Origin: Oscillospiraceae bacterium
Lineage (GTDB): Bacteria; Bacillota; Clostridia; Oscillospirales; Ruminococcaceae
DNA: 43,480 nucleotides
Assembly (NCBI GenBank): GCA_022791945.1
Contig: JAAVZY010000115.1
Span: 1 to 43,480 of the forward strand
Reading direction: 5' to 3'
Position 1 is the stretch's first letter. The number at the start of each line of letters is the position of its first letter. The translations under genes and the position numbers were made by a program. The notes under the pieces were generated by a model. The model ran no database searches, was not told the origin of the DNA, and saw nothing but the letters and a program-made list of their open reading frames with translations. This document shows, one piece after another, positions 1-7,918 of this stretch.

Positions 1-138
1 CGACATATGTATAATTCCCTGCTTTTAGTATACCATTTATACATATGTTTGTAAAGAAAAACATTGGCTAAACACCGATTTTATAAGGGATTTGGGGAAT
101 AAGCTTAAAACCTATGTATAACAATTGCGGGAGATTAG
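1..138. other. AT-rich left-edge segment with an inverted repeat
   Basis: This stretch is visibly AT-rich while the DNA after about position 140 is GC-rich. It holds a perfect 11-bp inverted repeat, CATATGTATAA at 4-14 and its complement at 37-47, and a third partial copy (TATGTATAA) at 114-122. No credible reading frame was found. It ends at an in-frame TAG (136-138) just where homology to a TVP38-type protein starts. It could be the end of a mobile element or an assembly join; the window cannot tell them apart. Confidence 0.4.
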
Positions 139-357
139 GTTACCTATCTGGTCGGGCTGACCTCCATGCGTCTGCCTGTATTCCTCCTGCTGATGAGCGT
201 GGCGCGGATCCCGTCCATCCTCTCCTCCACTCTGGGCGGAGAAGCCCTGGGAAATCAGGACTACCGTCTGGCCATTCTGATTTTCGGACTGACCGCCCTG
301 CTGAGCGCGGCTGGTATGGGCGCTTACGCCCTCTACGTCCGCCGCCGGCAGATGTAG
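139..357 (+). pseudogene. TVP38/TMEM64 (VTT/DedA-superfamily) membrane protein, C-terminal fragment
   Basis: The frame open from 139 reads VTYLVGLTSMRLPVF, then RIPSILSSTLGGEALG and a final hydrophobic segment ending YALYVRRRQM. This matches the C-terminal third of TVP38/TMEM64-family integral membrane proteins, which share the VTT fold with DedA proteins. The family is normally about 200-250 residues; only about 72 are present here. Recognisable similarity already exists upstream of the first ATG (166), but a TAG at 136-138 and unrelated AT-rich DNA cut it off. The gene is therefore either broken by an insertion or joined wrongly during assembly. An internal start at 166 would give 63 residues but is unlikely to be functional. 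Confidence 0.7.
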
Positions 358-424
358 CCGCCGCCCGCGCCGGCGGGCGTCCGGAAGCATAGTCCCAGCC
401 TCTCCCGCATAGGATTGCTATCGT

Positions 425-480
425 AAGCCGCAAAAGCGGCTTGGCGGAGTCGCTCCCCTCGTTCAGGCAGGCGGGGAGCG
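425..480. other. Two short hairpins between TVP38 fragment and symporter gene
   Basis: AAGCCGC-aaaa-GCGGCTT (425-442) and CGCTCCCC (451-458) with GGGGAGCG (473-480) can each fold. Neither is followed by a T-run, so they are not convincing intrinsic terminators. They lie just upstream of the symporter ribosome binding site. Confidence 0.35.
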
Positions 481-508
481 GCGCGAAATCCTACGGGGAG
501 GAGCTTTT

Positions 509-1891
509 ATGGAAGCGCTTCAGGCGGGAATCGATCTGTTGAACCGTTTTTTCAGCGGCCCGGTCATGGTGGGCGGCATTGCGGCAGTGGGGCTTCTGCT
601 CACCTGGAAAACCCGGCTGGTTCAGCTGCGGCGGCTGGGAACCGCCCTAAAAGCGGTTCGGCGTCAGCTCTTCCGAAAAAGAGCGGGGGAAAAGGGCGGG
701 ATCACCCCCTTCCAGGCCGTGGCGACCGCCCTTTCCGGCACGCTGGGAACCGGGAATATCGCAGGCGTTGCCGCCGCAGTCTCCCTGGGAGGGCCGGGAG
801 CGATTTTCTGGATGTGGGTCAGCGCGTTTCTGGGAATGGCCACCAAGTACGCGGAAATTGTTCTGGCGCTGGCCTCCCGGCGGAGAAAGCCGGATGGCTC
901 CTGGGCAGGCGGGCCCATGTATTACATAGAAGACGCAATGGGCGGACGGCGGCTTGCCTCCGCCTTTGCTGTATTCTGCCTGCTGTCCAGCTTCTGCATG
1001 GGGAATCTGGTGCAGTCCAATACCGCGGCTGCGGCCGCGGCTGGGATCACCGGCCTGTCCCCGGGGGGGATCCGTCTGCTTTTTCTGGGAATCGCTGTGG
1101 TGATCGGCTGCGTAATCCTTGGGGGAATCCGGCGGATCGCCCAGGTGACAGAGGCTCTGGTGCCCGGGATGGCGCTGTTTTATCTGGGCGGGTGCGGCGT
1201 GGTGCTTCTGACCCATCTGCCGGAGCTGCCCGGAGCGTTCCGGGAGATTTTCCAGGGAGCCTTCTCCCTCCGGAGCGCGGCGGGAGGCGCCGGCGGGTGG
1301 CTCCTGGGCCAGGCGGTGAAGGTGGGCTTCTCCAGGGGGATTTTCACCAATGAGGCCGGCCTGGGCTCCGCTCCCATCGCCCATGCCTCCGCCGATACGG
1401 ACCTTCCTGCCAGGCAGGGGCTCTGGGGGATCTTCGAGGTGTTTCTGGATACCGTCGTCATGTGTACCCTGACCGGGCTGGTGGTGATTCTTTCCGGCTT
1501 CTACCGGGAGCCCTCCCTGAACGGGGCGGCCCTGACCCTGGCCGCGTTCCAAAAATATCTGGGCTCCTTTGCCGCTTTTCTGATCGGCATTTCCACCATC
1601 TTTTTCGCGCTGGCGTCCATTATCGGCTGGGCCTGGTACGGGGAAGCCTGCGTCCGCTATCTCTGCCCGGGAAGGTGGGCGCTCCTGCTGTACAAGACGT
1701 TTTATATTCTGGCGGTCTTTTTGGGGGCTTCCGCGGAGATTGGCCTGGTTTGGGGGCTGGCGGATCTCTGCAACGGTCTGATGATGCTCCCCAATCTTGC
1801 CGCCCTGGCGCTGCTGTCCCCGGTCGTCGCCCGGGAAACCCGCATCCTCGATCAGACGCTGAAATCCGCCCCGGAGGAGCGCGCGTCTTAG
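509..1891 (+). CDS. AGCS-family alanine/glycine:sodium symporter
   Basis: The 460-residue product is a polytopic inner-membrane carrier of the alanine-or-glycine:cation symporter family, which takes up small neutral amino acids with Na+. Family hallmarks are clear: ATALSGTLGTGNIAGVA near residue 70-90, then GGPGAIFWMWVSAFLGMATKYAEI, AGGPMYYIEDAMG, and FTNEAGLGSAPIAHA near residue 280. Length is normal for the family (450-480). The ATG is preceded by GGGGAGGAG (495-503), which fixes the start. It appears to be a single-gene unit, followed at once by a repeat element. The exact substrate (alanine, glycine, glutamine) cannot be read from sequence. Confidence 0.93.
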   Translation: MEALQAGIDLLNRFFSGPVMVGGIAAVGLLLTWKTRLVQLRRLGTALKAVRRQLFRKRAGEKGGITPFQAVATALSGTLGTGNIAGVAAAVSLGGPGAIFWMWVSAFLGMATKYAEIVLALASRRRKPDGSWAGGPMYYIEDAMGGRRLASAFAVFCLLSSFCMGNLVQSNTAAAAAAGITGLSPGGIRLLFLGIAVVIGCVILGGIRRIAQVTEALVPGMALFYLGGCGVVLLTHLPELPGAFREIFQGAFSLRSAAGGAGGWLLGQAVKVGFSRGIFTNEAGLGSAPIAHASADTDLPARQGLWGIFEVFLDTVVMCTLTGLVVILSGFYREPSLNGAALTLAAFQKYLGSFAAFLIGISTIFFALASIIGWAWYGEACVRYLCPGRWALLLYKTFYILAVFLGASAEIGLVWGLADLCNGLMMLPNLAALALLSPVVARETRILDQTLKSAPEERAS

Positions 1892-1897
1892 GGGAAG

Positions 1898-2437
1898 GAA
1901 GGGCAAGGCCGCGTACGCCTTGCCCCTGTGCGCCTCTCGCCAAGGGGAAGGGATTCCCCTTGGATTCCCGTCTTTTTAAGGGCGTAAAGGGGGGCCAAGT
2001 CTGTACAGACTTTTGACTCCCTGCGTCACCGCTGCTCCTTGAGTGGTCGATCGCCCGCCTACCCATTTTTTCGTAAAGAAAAAATTCATCCCCATAGGCG
2101 GCGCAGAGACTGCGACGCAGAAAGTCCCGAGCGTGTTCTTTTACGCTCGGGACTTTCTATGTGGGGTGAAACGCTGTGCCACGTACGAAGGATTGATCCC
2201 CAGTCTGTGCAGAAACTCCGGTGCGGCGCATGAAAGTATCCCGCACGCAGGAAGGAGCTTTTTTCTTTACGAAAAAAGCGTACTGCGTGAATCAGACTGC
2301 CTGCGTGGCAGAAAGCCGAAAGTCTGTACAGACTTGACCCACCCCTTTTCCGCCCTTAAAAAATTACGGGTTCCAAGGGGATTTAATCCCCTTGGCGGGA
2401 GGCTCGGAGGGCGGAGCCCTTCGAGGTCTTCCCCTCC
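1898..2437. repeat. Nested-palindrome intergenic element, copy 1 (B-end left, A-end right)
   Basis: This is a full copy. From left to right it has a GGCAAGGCCGCG tip, a CCAAGGGG/CCCCTTGG palindrome, and AAGTCTGTACAGACTT (1997-2012). The B-end motif starts with CGATCG at 2048 and has its T6/A6 hairpin at 2065-2085. The central hairpin AGAAAGTCCCGAGCGT (2119-2134) pairs perfectly with 2143-2158. The A-end hairpin is GCTTTTTTC-tttac-GAAAAAAGC (2257-2279), followed by a second AAGTCTGTACAGACTT (2320-2335) and a second CCAAGGGG palindrome. The outer 100 bp or so are inverted repeats of each other. It lies between convergent genes, and its right tip runs into the 3' end of the membrane-protein gene at 2383. 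Confidence 0.9.
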
Positions 2438-3432
2438 AAGGAGCCGGTGGCCATAAAGAGCATTCCCACCAGAATAGGGAGGTAGAAGGTAATTACCCGC
2501 CATAGGAGCATGGCCGGATTCACGCTTGCACCGGCAGGGAAAAAGGGCTCAAAGAAGGTGTGGAAGCTGAACTCCGCGCCGCCCGCCGCGCCGGGAAGGG
2601 GAACGAAAGAAGAAATCATCACCACAAACGCCTGCGCCGCAACCACCAGGACAGGGGACAGCTCCTGGATGCCGAAGGCCAGGAGAACGAAATAGGGGAT
2701 CAGAAAGAAAACCGTCAGCTGTACAAAGCAGAGAAAAAGCTGCCAGAGCATCACGCCCTTGTGGCCGCCGATGATGGCAAAGCTCCCATGAAACCGCTCC
2801 AGCTCCTGATCCAGATAGACCCTTGCGGCCTCGGGATCCTTTACCACCCGCAGGCGGGCGCCGAGCTGTACCAGCCAGAGAGCCAGGGCGCGGGCAGGCC
2901 TGCGGAAAAAGCAGATTCCCAGCAGCCCCAGCATCACCAGGGCGTTGACGGCAAAGCCTATGAATACCAGCCAGCCAAAGCCGGAAACCTGAAGGGAAAA
3001 GGGCTTCCAGTAAAAAATCAGCACCAGCGCGGAGTAAACGGTCAGGCTGATCTGATAGAGGATAAACTTGATCATCAGTGCGCTCCCGGCGGCGCCCAGG
3101 GGGACGCCGGATCTGACCATGTCATAGGCCTGGACAGGCTGTCCGCCGCTGGCAAAGGGAGTCAGGCAGTTGAAGAGCTGCCCCAGCATGGAGGTGCGCA
3201 GAGATCTCCAAAACCTTTGACCGGGATGAAATATCCGGATTACCCCGTGAAGGATCCCGCCCTCCAGGAGCCAGTAGAGCAGCATCAAAAGGACTGCGCC
3301 GCCCATCCAAAGAGGGCGAATAGAACGGAACATCCCCAGCAGATTCTCCGGCCCGTCGGTGTAGAGCACGTACCCCAGCACGCCCAGGAACGCCGCCGCC
3401 AGAATGATCCCGTTCAGCTTCTTGTGTCTCAA
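2383..3432 (-). CDS. Lysylphosphatidylglycerol synthase-type membrane protein (UPF0104/flippase-like)
   Basis: The 349-residue protein has about eight hydrophobic segments and the family pattern of the LPG-synthase transmembrane region (TIGR00374-type): TSMLGQLFNCLTPFASGGQPVQAYDM near residue 85-110 and SSFVPLPGAAGGAEFSF near residue 285-300. Such proteins are thought to move or modify lipids at the membrane; a stand-alone copy lacks the catalytic synthase domain. It lies 69 bp downstream of a GT4 glycosyltransferase on the same strand, a pairing common in Firmicutes glycolipid loci. The last ~17 residues (EGKTSKGSALRASRQGD) and the stop codon are encoded by the tip of repeat copy 1, so the native C-terminus was probably altered by the repeat. 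Confidence 0.85.
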   Translation of the reverse strand: MRHKKLNGIILAAAFLGVLGYVLYTDGPENLLGMFRSIRPLWMGGAVLLMLLYWLLEGGILHGVIRIFHPGQRFWRSLRTSMLGQLFNCLTPFASGGQPVQAYDMVRSGVPLGAAGSALMIKFILYQISLTVYSALVLIFYWKPFSLQVSGFGWLVFIGFAVNALVMLGLLGICFFRRPARALALWLVQLGARLRVVKDPEAARVYLDQELERFHGSFAIIGGHKGVMLWQLFLCFVQLTVFFLIPYFVLLAFGIQELSPVLVVAAQAFVVMISSFVPLPGAAGGAEFSFHTFFEPFFPAGASVNPAMLLWRVITFYLPILVGMLFMATGSLEGKTSKGSALRASRQGD

Positions 3433-3501
3433 GCCGCCATCTCCTTTTGTCGTTTGTTCAGGTCAGGATCCGGGGGCGCAGCTCCCTTTTCGGGGAAAGC
3501 T

Positions 3502-4584
3502 TCACCCAATCAGATGCCGGAGCGGGCTGGGAGAGGGGAGGGGGTTCTCCTGCGCGGCCAGACCGGTATAGAAGCTGTCCCACATGCTCAGGACGTGCTC
3601 CCGGTTGTAGAACTGGTGCCCCCGCCAGGAATCCCCCTGGGCCTTCCGGTAAAACGCCGGATCGTTCCGGAGCCGCTCCAGGAGCGCCACAAAGCCGTCG
3701 TTGTCCGTTGCCCTCTGGTAATAGTCGAACAGAATATTTTCATAGATGGGAATATCCCGCAGAAGCAGCGGGATCCGGGCGTTCATCGCCTCCAGAATCG
3801 TCATGGGGAACAGCTCCTCGTACGAGGGCAGGAACATCACATCCCCCAGATTGTAAATCCCGTTCATCCGCTCCCGGGCTACAATGCCCGTAAAATGCAG
3901 GTTTTCCGGCGGATTCTCCATCAGCTTTCGAATATCCTCGTAGCCGTCCGTCATCTTCCCGAAGGAAAAGCCTCCGGCCCAGACAAACTGCACCTCCGGC
4001 AGACGCCGGGCGCAGGCGGCAAAGTCAAACACGCCCTTCCGGGTCTGAAGCTGGCCGGCGCACACCACTGTGAACCGATCCGGGTCCAGCCCGTACTCCT
4101 GCCGCAGGGCGCGCTTTCCCGCCCCGTCGATGGGGAAGAAGTCCTGCTCGTTGACAAAATTCGGGATATAAACCACCTTGCTGGGATCCACCCCGTAAGC
4201 CGCCAGCCGCCCGATGAAATAGGGATTGACCGTAACCAGATAGTCCATCCGCTTGTAAAAGGTCAGCATATATCTGTAAAACAGCTTCCGGAGCGGCTTG
4301 GGCATCCGCAGGCTCTGATCCACCGTCTCCGGCAGAAAATGCACATAGCCCACCGTCACGCCTTTGGCCTTCGCAAAGGGAATCTCCATAAAAAAGGTGG
4401 GATTTAGGGTGTGGTAGTGAGTAATGTCCCCCGGACGCCGGCCGTTGACCAACACCTCAAACCGATCCGCCAGACCGGAGCGTACCAGCTCCACCTGCTC
4501 CTCGTAGGCGCTCCCTACGCCCTGCCCCTTCACCTTATCGGCGGCAGAGCGCATATTGATGGTGTATTTCATGGTTCCGTTCAT
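3502..4584 (-). CDS. GT4-family glycosyltransferase
   Basis: This 360-residue GT-B-fold enzyme has an N-terminal acceptor domain, VVYIPNFVNEQDFFPI at the domain junction, the nucleotide-sugar region TVVCAGQLQTRKGVFDF, and the C-terminal EX7E motif in PSYEELFPMTILEAM. The family transfers a sugar from an NDP- or UDP-donor with retention. With a lipid-type membrane protein directly downstream, a membrane glycolipid (for example a glucosyl-diacylglycerol) is a reasonable guess but is not shown. Starts at residue 1 or at the ATG of residue 5 are both possible; GGAAAGGA lies upstream. It follows the ABC permease gene by 71 bp with no clear terminator, so it may share that transcript. Confidence 0.85.
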   Translation of the reverse strand: MNGTMKYTINMRSAADKVKGQGVGSAYEEQVELVRSGLADRFEVLVNGRRPGDITHYHTLNPTFFMEIPFAKAKGVTVGYVHFLPETVDQSLRMPKPLRKLFYRYMLTFYKRMDYLVTVNPYFIGRLAAYGVDPSKVVYIPNFVNEQDFFPIDGAGKRALRQEYGLDPDRFTVVCAGQLQTRKGVFDFAACARRLPEVQFVWAGGFSFGKMTDGYEDIRKLMENPPENLHFTGIVARERMNGIYNLGDVMFLPSYEELFPMTILEAMNARIPLLLRDIPIYENILFDYYQRATDNDGFVALLERLRNDPAFYRKAQGDSWRGHQFYNREHVLSMWDSFYTGLAAQENPLPSPSPLRHLIG

Positions 4585-4655
4585 TCCTGTTCAATCCTTT
4601 CCGGGGCGAAGCGGGCGCCTCTGTTCTATCAAACGATTGAACAGGAGGGTTGCCT

Positions 4656-6794
4656 TCACTCTTCCAAAATATTTCTCTCATATCCCAGCAGCGCCAGCAG
4701 GAAGTACCCTCCGTACACCAGGAGGAACAGCCCCAGCACTGCCGACAGCACCCAGAGCCACAGCCCCCGAAAGGGCGCGTACCGGAGGAAGCCCACCTCC
4801 AGCAGGGCCATGACCGGCGTGATCATCGCCGCCGGAACCACCAGGGGCAGTCCGAAAAAGGCGGCCAGCTGCCGGGCGGCGAGCCGGCGGATCTCCCCTT
4901 CCCCCAGCCCCAGCTCCCCCAGAAGGCGGAACCGCCGGCGGCTCTGCTCCCTGTCGGAGAGCTGCTGCACCGCCAGGATGGCGGCGGCGATCATTCCCAA
5001 CACAATCCCCAGGTAGAAGAGGGCGGAGCAGCCAGCGGAAACGCTGGCCCGCCGGGTGGCGATATTGGCCGACCGCAGCTGCACGGAAGCGAAGGCGGCG
5101 ACGGGCTTTCCCGCCTCGTCCACATAGCCGTACCCCGCGTAGCGGGCGGTGATCTGCCCTGACTGCCCGTCCTGCACATAGGAGATGATCAGCCCCCCGC
5201 TGGCGTCAACCCGGCTCCCCTCCCCGACGGAGTAAAAACTGGCGTCCCCCTCCGGGCTCACTGCGATAAACAGGGGCTCTCCCAGGAAGCGGAGCTCGTC
5301 CTCCTCCGGAATCTCCTCCCGGGTGACAGCCGCCAGGCCCTTCCGGGCAAATTCCAGCTCTCCCGCCTCCCGGGCCGCCTGACAGACCGGATCCGGCAGC
5401 ACCAGCAGAGCCGCCCAGGGGCCCTGGGGCTTCATCCCCGTCCCCTCCCCCCAGGGGCAAAGGGAGGCCCCGCCCAGCTCCAGGGAGGGCAGGAGGTTTT
5501 CCCGGGCCCGCTCCGCGTTGTAGGCGCTGTTGACAGAGAGGAAATACTCCCTGTCCCCCAGCTCCACGGCGGCTCCCCCGCTCTGCCGGAGCAGGCTGTT
5601 GAAATCGGACTGGGAGATGACCATGGCCCCGTCCTGGTAGTAGCCCAGCTGCTCCCGGCTGATTCCCTGAAACAGTCGGAGCGCCTCCGGAGACTGGGTC
5701 TTGTCCACAGTAAAGACCGTCCAGTCCTCCAGACCGTACTCCGAAAGGAGCTCCAGCTGGGGAGAAAAGTCCACCCGGGAATCGTCCAGGCAGATGAGAA
5801 GCTCAAAATCCTCAATGGAATCCTGGCTCAGCTCCATGACGGCATAGTAGCCGCCCACCCCCATACAGGCCAGGGAAAGGGTGGTCAGCACCGCCCCAAT
5901 GCCCATCAGCAGGCTGTCGGAGCCCAGCCGGGCGGTGAGCTGCCGGGCCAGAAAGAGGTTGGCCCCCTTCAGAAGCCTCTTTCCTCCCAGGAGCCGGGGA
6001 AGCAGCCGCATTCCGGAGAAATATACCCCCGGAATGCCCAGAACGCCCGCCAGAATCCCCAAAACAATCCGGGGGCCGCAGGTGCGCGCCTCCTGGAGCA
6101 GGAGCATGTCCATCCGGATCCACCAAAGGCAGAGCCCGCACAGGGCCAGGGAGGGCAGAAGCAGAAGAAGCCAGAGCCAGCTTCCGGCTCCCGGCCGGCT
6201 CTCCCGCCTGCGGGAACGCTGCTGCAGGGCGGCGGGGCCGGTCCGTTTCAGGGTATGCAGGGTGTGCAGGCCCGCGGCCAGGTAAAGGAGCAGGAAGTGC
6301 GCCAGGGTTCTGCCCAGCGCCGGAAGGCGGAAGCAGTCCCCCAGGAGATGGTAGTATTCCGACTGAAACAGCCCCATCAGCACCGAGGCCAGCAGCTGGA
6401 ATAGGATCGCCCCCAGGCCGATGCCCGCCAGTCCGGCCAGGAGCCCGGCCAGCACCAGCTCTCCCAAAAAGAGGAGCGCCGCCTGCCGCCGCTCCATCCC
6501 CAGCGTCAGGCAGACCGCCAGCTCGTTCCCCCGCTTTTCCAGGAGGAACCGGGCGTTGTAGTCAATGAGCAGTCCTGCGGCGATGGTAACGATCCAGCTG
6601 GTCAGGGTGAGGGTCTCCTCGTAATAGACCATGGACTTGGACAGGGCCTGCATCCGGGGGGAGGTAGCGGCGGCGTTGAAGGCAAAGAGCAGCGTGACCG
6701 TCAGGGTGATGGTGGCGCAGCAGACCGTATAGTCCCGCCCGTTCCGCCGCAGGCTCCGGATCGCCAGCCGGGTCAGGAGCCCGCCCCGGTTCAT
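4656..6794 (-). CDS. FtsX-domain ABC transporter permease (BceB-like)
   Basis: The 712-residue permease starts MNRGGLLTRLAIRSLRRNGRDYTVC. The hydrophobic layout fits BceB/VraG-type permeases: one N-terminal segment, FtsX-type helices, a long extracytoplasmic region (about residues 310-540), then further helices to the C-terminus. These transporters sense or remove antimicrobial peptides such as bacitracin or lantibiotics from the membrane. The start was placed at 6794 because its ATG overlaps the TGA of the ATPase gene (ATGA), giving translational coupling. The reading frame stays open far upstream of that point but only as a shadow of the ATPase gene. No two-component BceRS pair is nearby. 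Confidence 0.88.
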   Translation of the reverse strand: MNRGGLLTRLAIRSLRRNGRDYTVCCATITLTVTLLFAFNAAATSPRMQALSKSMVYYEETLTLTSWIVTIAAGLLIDYNARFLLEKRGNELAVCLTLGMERRQAALLFLGELVLAGLLAGLAGIGLGAILFQLLASVLMGLFQSEYYHLLGDCFRLPALGRTLAHFLLLYLAAGLHTLHTLKRTGPAALQQRSRRRESRPGAGSWLWLLLLLPSLALCGLCLWWIRMDMLLLQEARTCGPRIVLGILAGVLGIPGVYFSGMRLLPRLLGGKRLLKGANLFLARQLTARLGSDSLLMGIGAVLTTLSLACMGVGGYYAVMELSQDSIEDFELLICLDDSRVDFSPQLELLSEYGLEDWTVFTVDKTQSPEALRLFQGISREQLGYYQDGAMVISQSDFNSLLRQSGGAAVELGDREYFLSVNSAYNAERARENLLPSLELGGASLCPWGEGTGMKPQGPWAALLVLPDPVCQAAREAGELEFARKGLAAVTREEIPEEDELRFLGEPLFIAVSPEGDASFYSVGEGSRVDASGGLIISYVQDGQSGQITARYAGYGYVDEAGKPVAAFASVQLRSANIATRRASVSAGCSALFYLGIVLGMIAAAILAVQQLSDREQSRRRFRLLGELGLGEGEIRRLAARQLAAFFGLPLVVPAAMITPVMALLEVGFLRYAPFRGLWLWVLSAVLGLFLLVYGGYFLLALLGYERNILEE

Positions 6795-7609
6795 GGGAGC
6801 GCCTCCCTTTTGGCGGGAGCGCTCCCCGGGGAGAGGAAGGCCTGGGGGCCGCTTCCCCCCAGCAGGGCCATCACATCCAGAATCTCCCCAAAGAAGGTCC
6901 GCCGATCCTTGTCTCCCCGCAGCAGCTCGCTGAAGATCCGCCCATCCTTCAGAAACAGGATCCGGCGGCAGTAGCTGGCGGAGAAGGCGTCGTGGGTGAC
7001 CATGAGAATGGTTGCGGGAAGCCGGGCGTTCATGTCGGAGAGGGTTTCCATGAGCATCTGGGCCGCTTGGGAGTCCAGGGCTCCGGTGGGCTCGTCCGCC
7101 AGGATCAGTCCCGGCCGGGAGGCGATGGCCCGGGCGCAGGCGCACCGCTGGCGCTGGCCGCCGGAAACCTCCCAGGGGAATCGATCCAGCACCTCCCCGA
7201 TTCCCAGCTGACAGGCGGAGCGTTCCACCTGGGCGGGGATTTCCCCGGCGGCCCGGCCGCAGATAGAGAGGGCCAGCGCAATATTTTCCCGGAGGGTCAG
7301 GGATTCCAGCAGGTTGTATTCCTGGAAGATGAAGCCCAGGTTTTCCCTGCGGAAACGGGCGATCTCCCGCTCCTTAAGGCGGCTGGCGTCCCGTCCGTCC
7401 AGCCAGATCCGGCCCGCGCTCACAGTGTCCAGGGTGGAGATCACGTTCAGCAGGGTGGTCTTTCCGGAGCCGGAGGGCCCCATCACGCCCACGAACTCTC
7501 CCCGCTCCACGGAGAAGCTGACGTCGTCCAGGGCTTTTGTGACGCTTCCGAACAGTCCCCCTGCCCCATAGTATTTTTCCACATGCTCCACCCGAAGCTG
7601 GGCGTTCAT
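6791..7609 (-). CDS. ABC transporter ATP-binding protein (BceA/MacB-like)
   Basis: This 272-residue ATPase drives the adjacent FtsX-type permease. Visible motifs are Walker A GPSGSGKTT (about residue 44), the Q-loop in IFQEYNLLESLTLREN, the signature VSGGQRQR, Walker B LILADEPTGALDS and the switch histidine in MVTHD. FQEYNLL and GALDS are typical of the LolD/MacB/BceA branch. The C-terminus runs about 40 residues beyond the usual length, ending in a low-complexity Gly/Ser/Pro/Ala tail before the overlapping permease start. It is the first gene of a minus-strand unit that may continue through permease, glycosyltransferase and membrane protein. Confidence 0.92.
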   Translation of the reverse strand: MNAQLRVEHVEKYYGAGGLFGSVTKALDDVSFSVERGEFVGVMGPSGSGKTTLLNVISTLDTVSAGRIWLDGRDASRLKEREIARFRRENLGFIFQEYNLLESLTLRENIALALSICGRAAGEIPAQVERSACQLGIGEVLDRFPWEVSGGQRQRCACARAIASRPGLILADEPTGALDSQAAQMLMETLSDMNARLPATILMVTHDAFSASYCRRILFLKDGRIFSELLRGDKDRRTFFGEILDVMALLGGSGPQAFLSPGSAPAKREALP

Positions 7610-7675
7610 AGGATTCCCTCCTTTTGCGCTCTGATTCGCCGGCCGTTCAGCGGCTGCTCAGTCTAGGCTCATTCT

Positions 7676-7739
7676 ATTGTAGCACATTTTACCCCAAATG
7701 AAATGACGCCGCCCTTACGTTTGCATTACAATTTTGTAA
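7676..7739 (-). promoter_or_regulatory. Possible promoter/operator of the BceAB-like operon
   Basis: Read on the minus strand, TACAAT (7676-7681) could serve as a -10 box, though no good -35 is in place. About 45 bp further upstream is the inverted repeat TTACAA-tt-TTGTAA (7726-7739), a candidate binding site for a response regulator. Both calls rest on sequence shape only. Confidence 0.3.
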
Positions 7740-7759
7740 GAAGCCTCCAGGGGGATCGA

Positions 7760-7796
7760 AGGGCAAGGCCGCGGGCAGCGTCTCGCGGCCTTGCCG
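7760..7796. repeat. Solo outer hairpin of the nested-palindrome family
   Basis: GGCAAGGCCGCG (7762-7773) pairs perfectly with CGCGGCCTTGCC (7784-7795) around a 10-nt loop. The same outer tip closes the full-size elements (for example near 1901, 27095 and 43163), but here no inner modules follow. It lies between the divergent BceAB-like and DUF368 genes. Confidence 0.65.
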
Positions 7797-7819
7797 ACCT
7801 GACCGGCGGGCGCATTTTC

Positions 7820-7848
7820 TTGCGTATTCGGGCGGAGTAGGTTATACT
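7820..7848 (+). promoter_or_regulatory. Sigma-A-type promoter for the DUF368 gene
   Basis: TTGCGT (7820-7825) and TATACT (7843-7848) are separated by exactly 17 bp and lie about 70 bp upstream of the DUF368 start, pointing into that gene. Confidence 0.6.
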
Positions 7849-7918
7849 GAATCTTGTTGAATTATTTCCGGCTCCGCAGAGCTCCTGAACAGGCTCTTAT
7901 TGAAAGGATGAAAATTGA

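Noticed and set aside
647-1906. Long antisense ORFs opposite the symporter, argG, the ABC exporters and others (up to over 900 codons)
   Set aside because: They lie fully opposite well-supported genes, are rich in Pro/Gly/Arg/His as expected from GC-rich codon shadows, and match no known family.
2056-2090. T6/A6 hairpins of the elements as intrinsic terminators
   Set aside because: The stems are almost pure A-T with no GC part before the T-run, so they lack the usual terminator form, and they occur within a same-direction gene cluster.
2043-2456. Many ORFs of 60-280 codons in the intergenic repeats, with recurring peptides such as FFLYEKSVLRESDCLRGRK and MGMNFFFTKKWVGGRS
   Set aside because: The same DNA is read in different frames and on both strands in different copies, with frame-shifting indels and no steady start site. 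The recurrence is explained by the DNA repeat, not by protein conservation.
6795-7145. N-terminal extension of the ABC permease frame by 117 codons
   Set aside because: It is the out-of-frame shadow of the ATPase gene. The ATGA overlap at 6791-6794 is the natural start.
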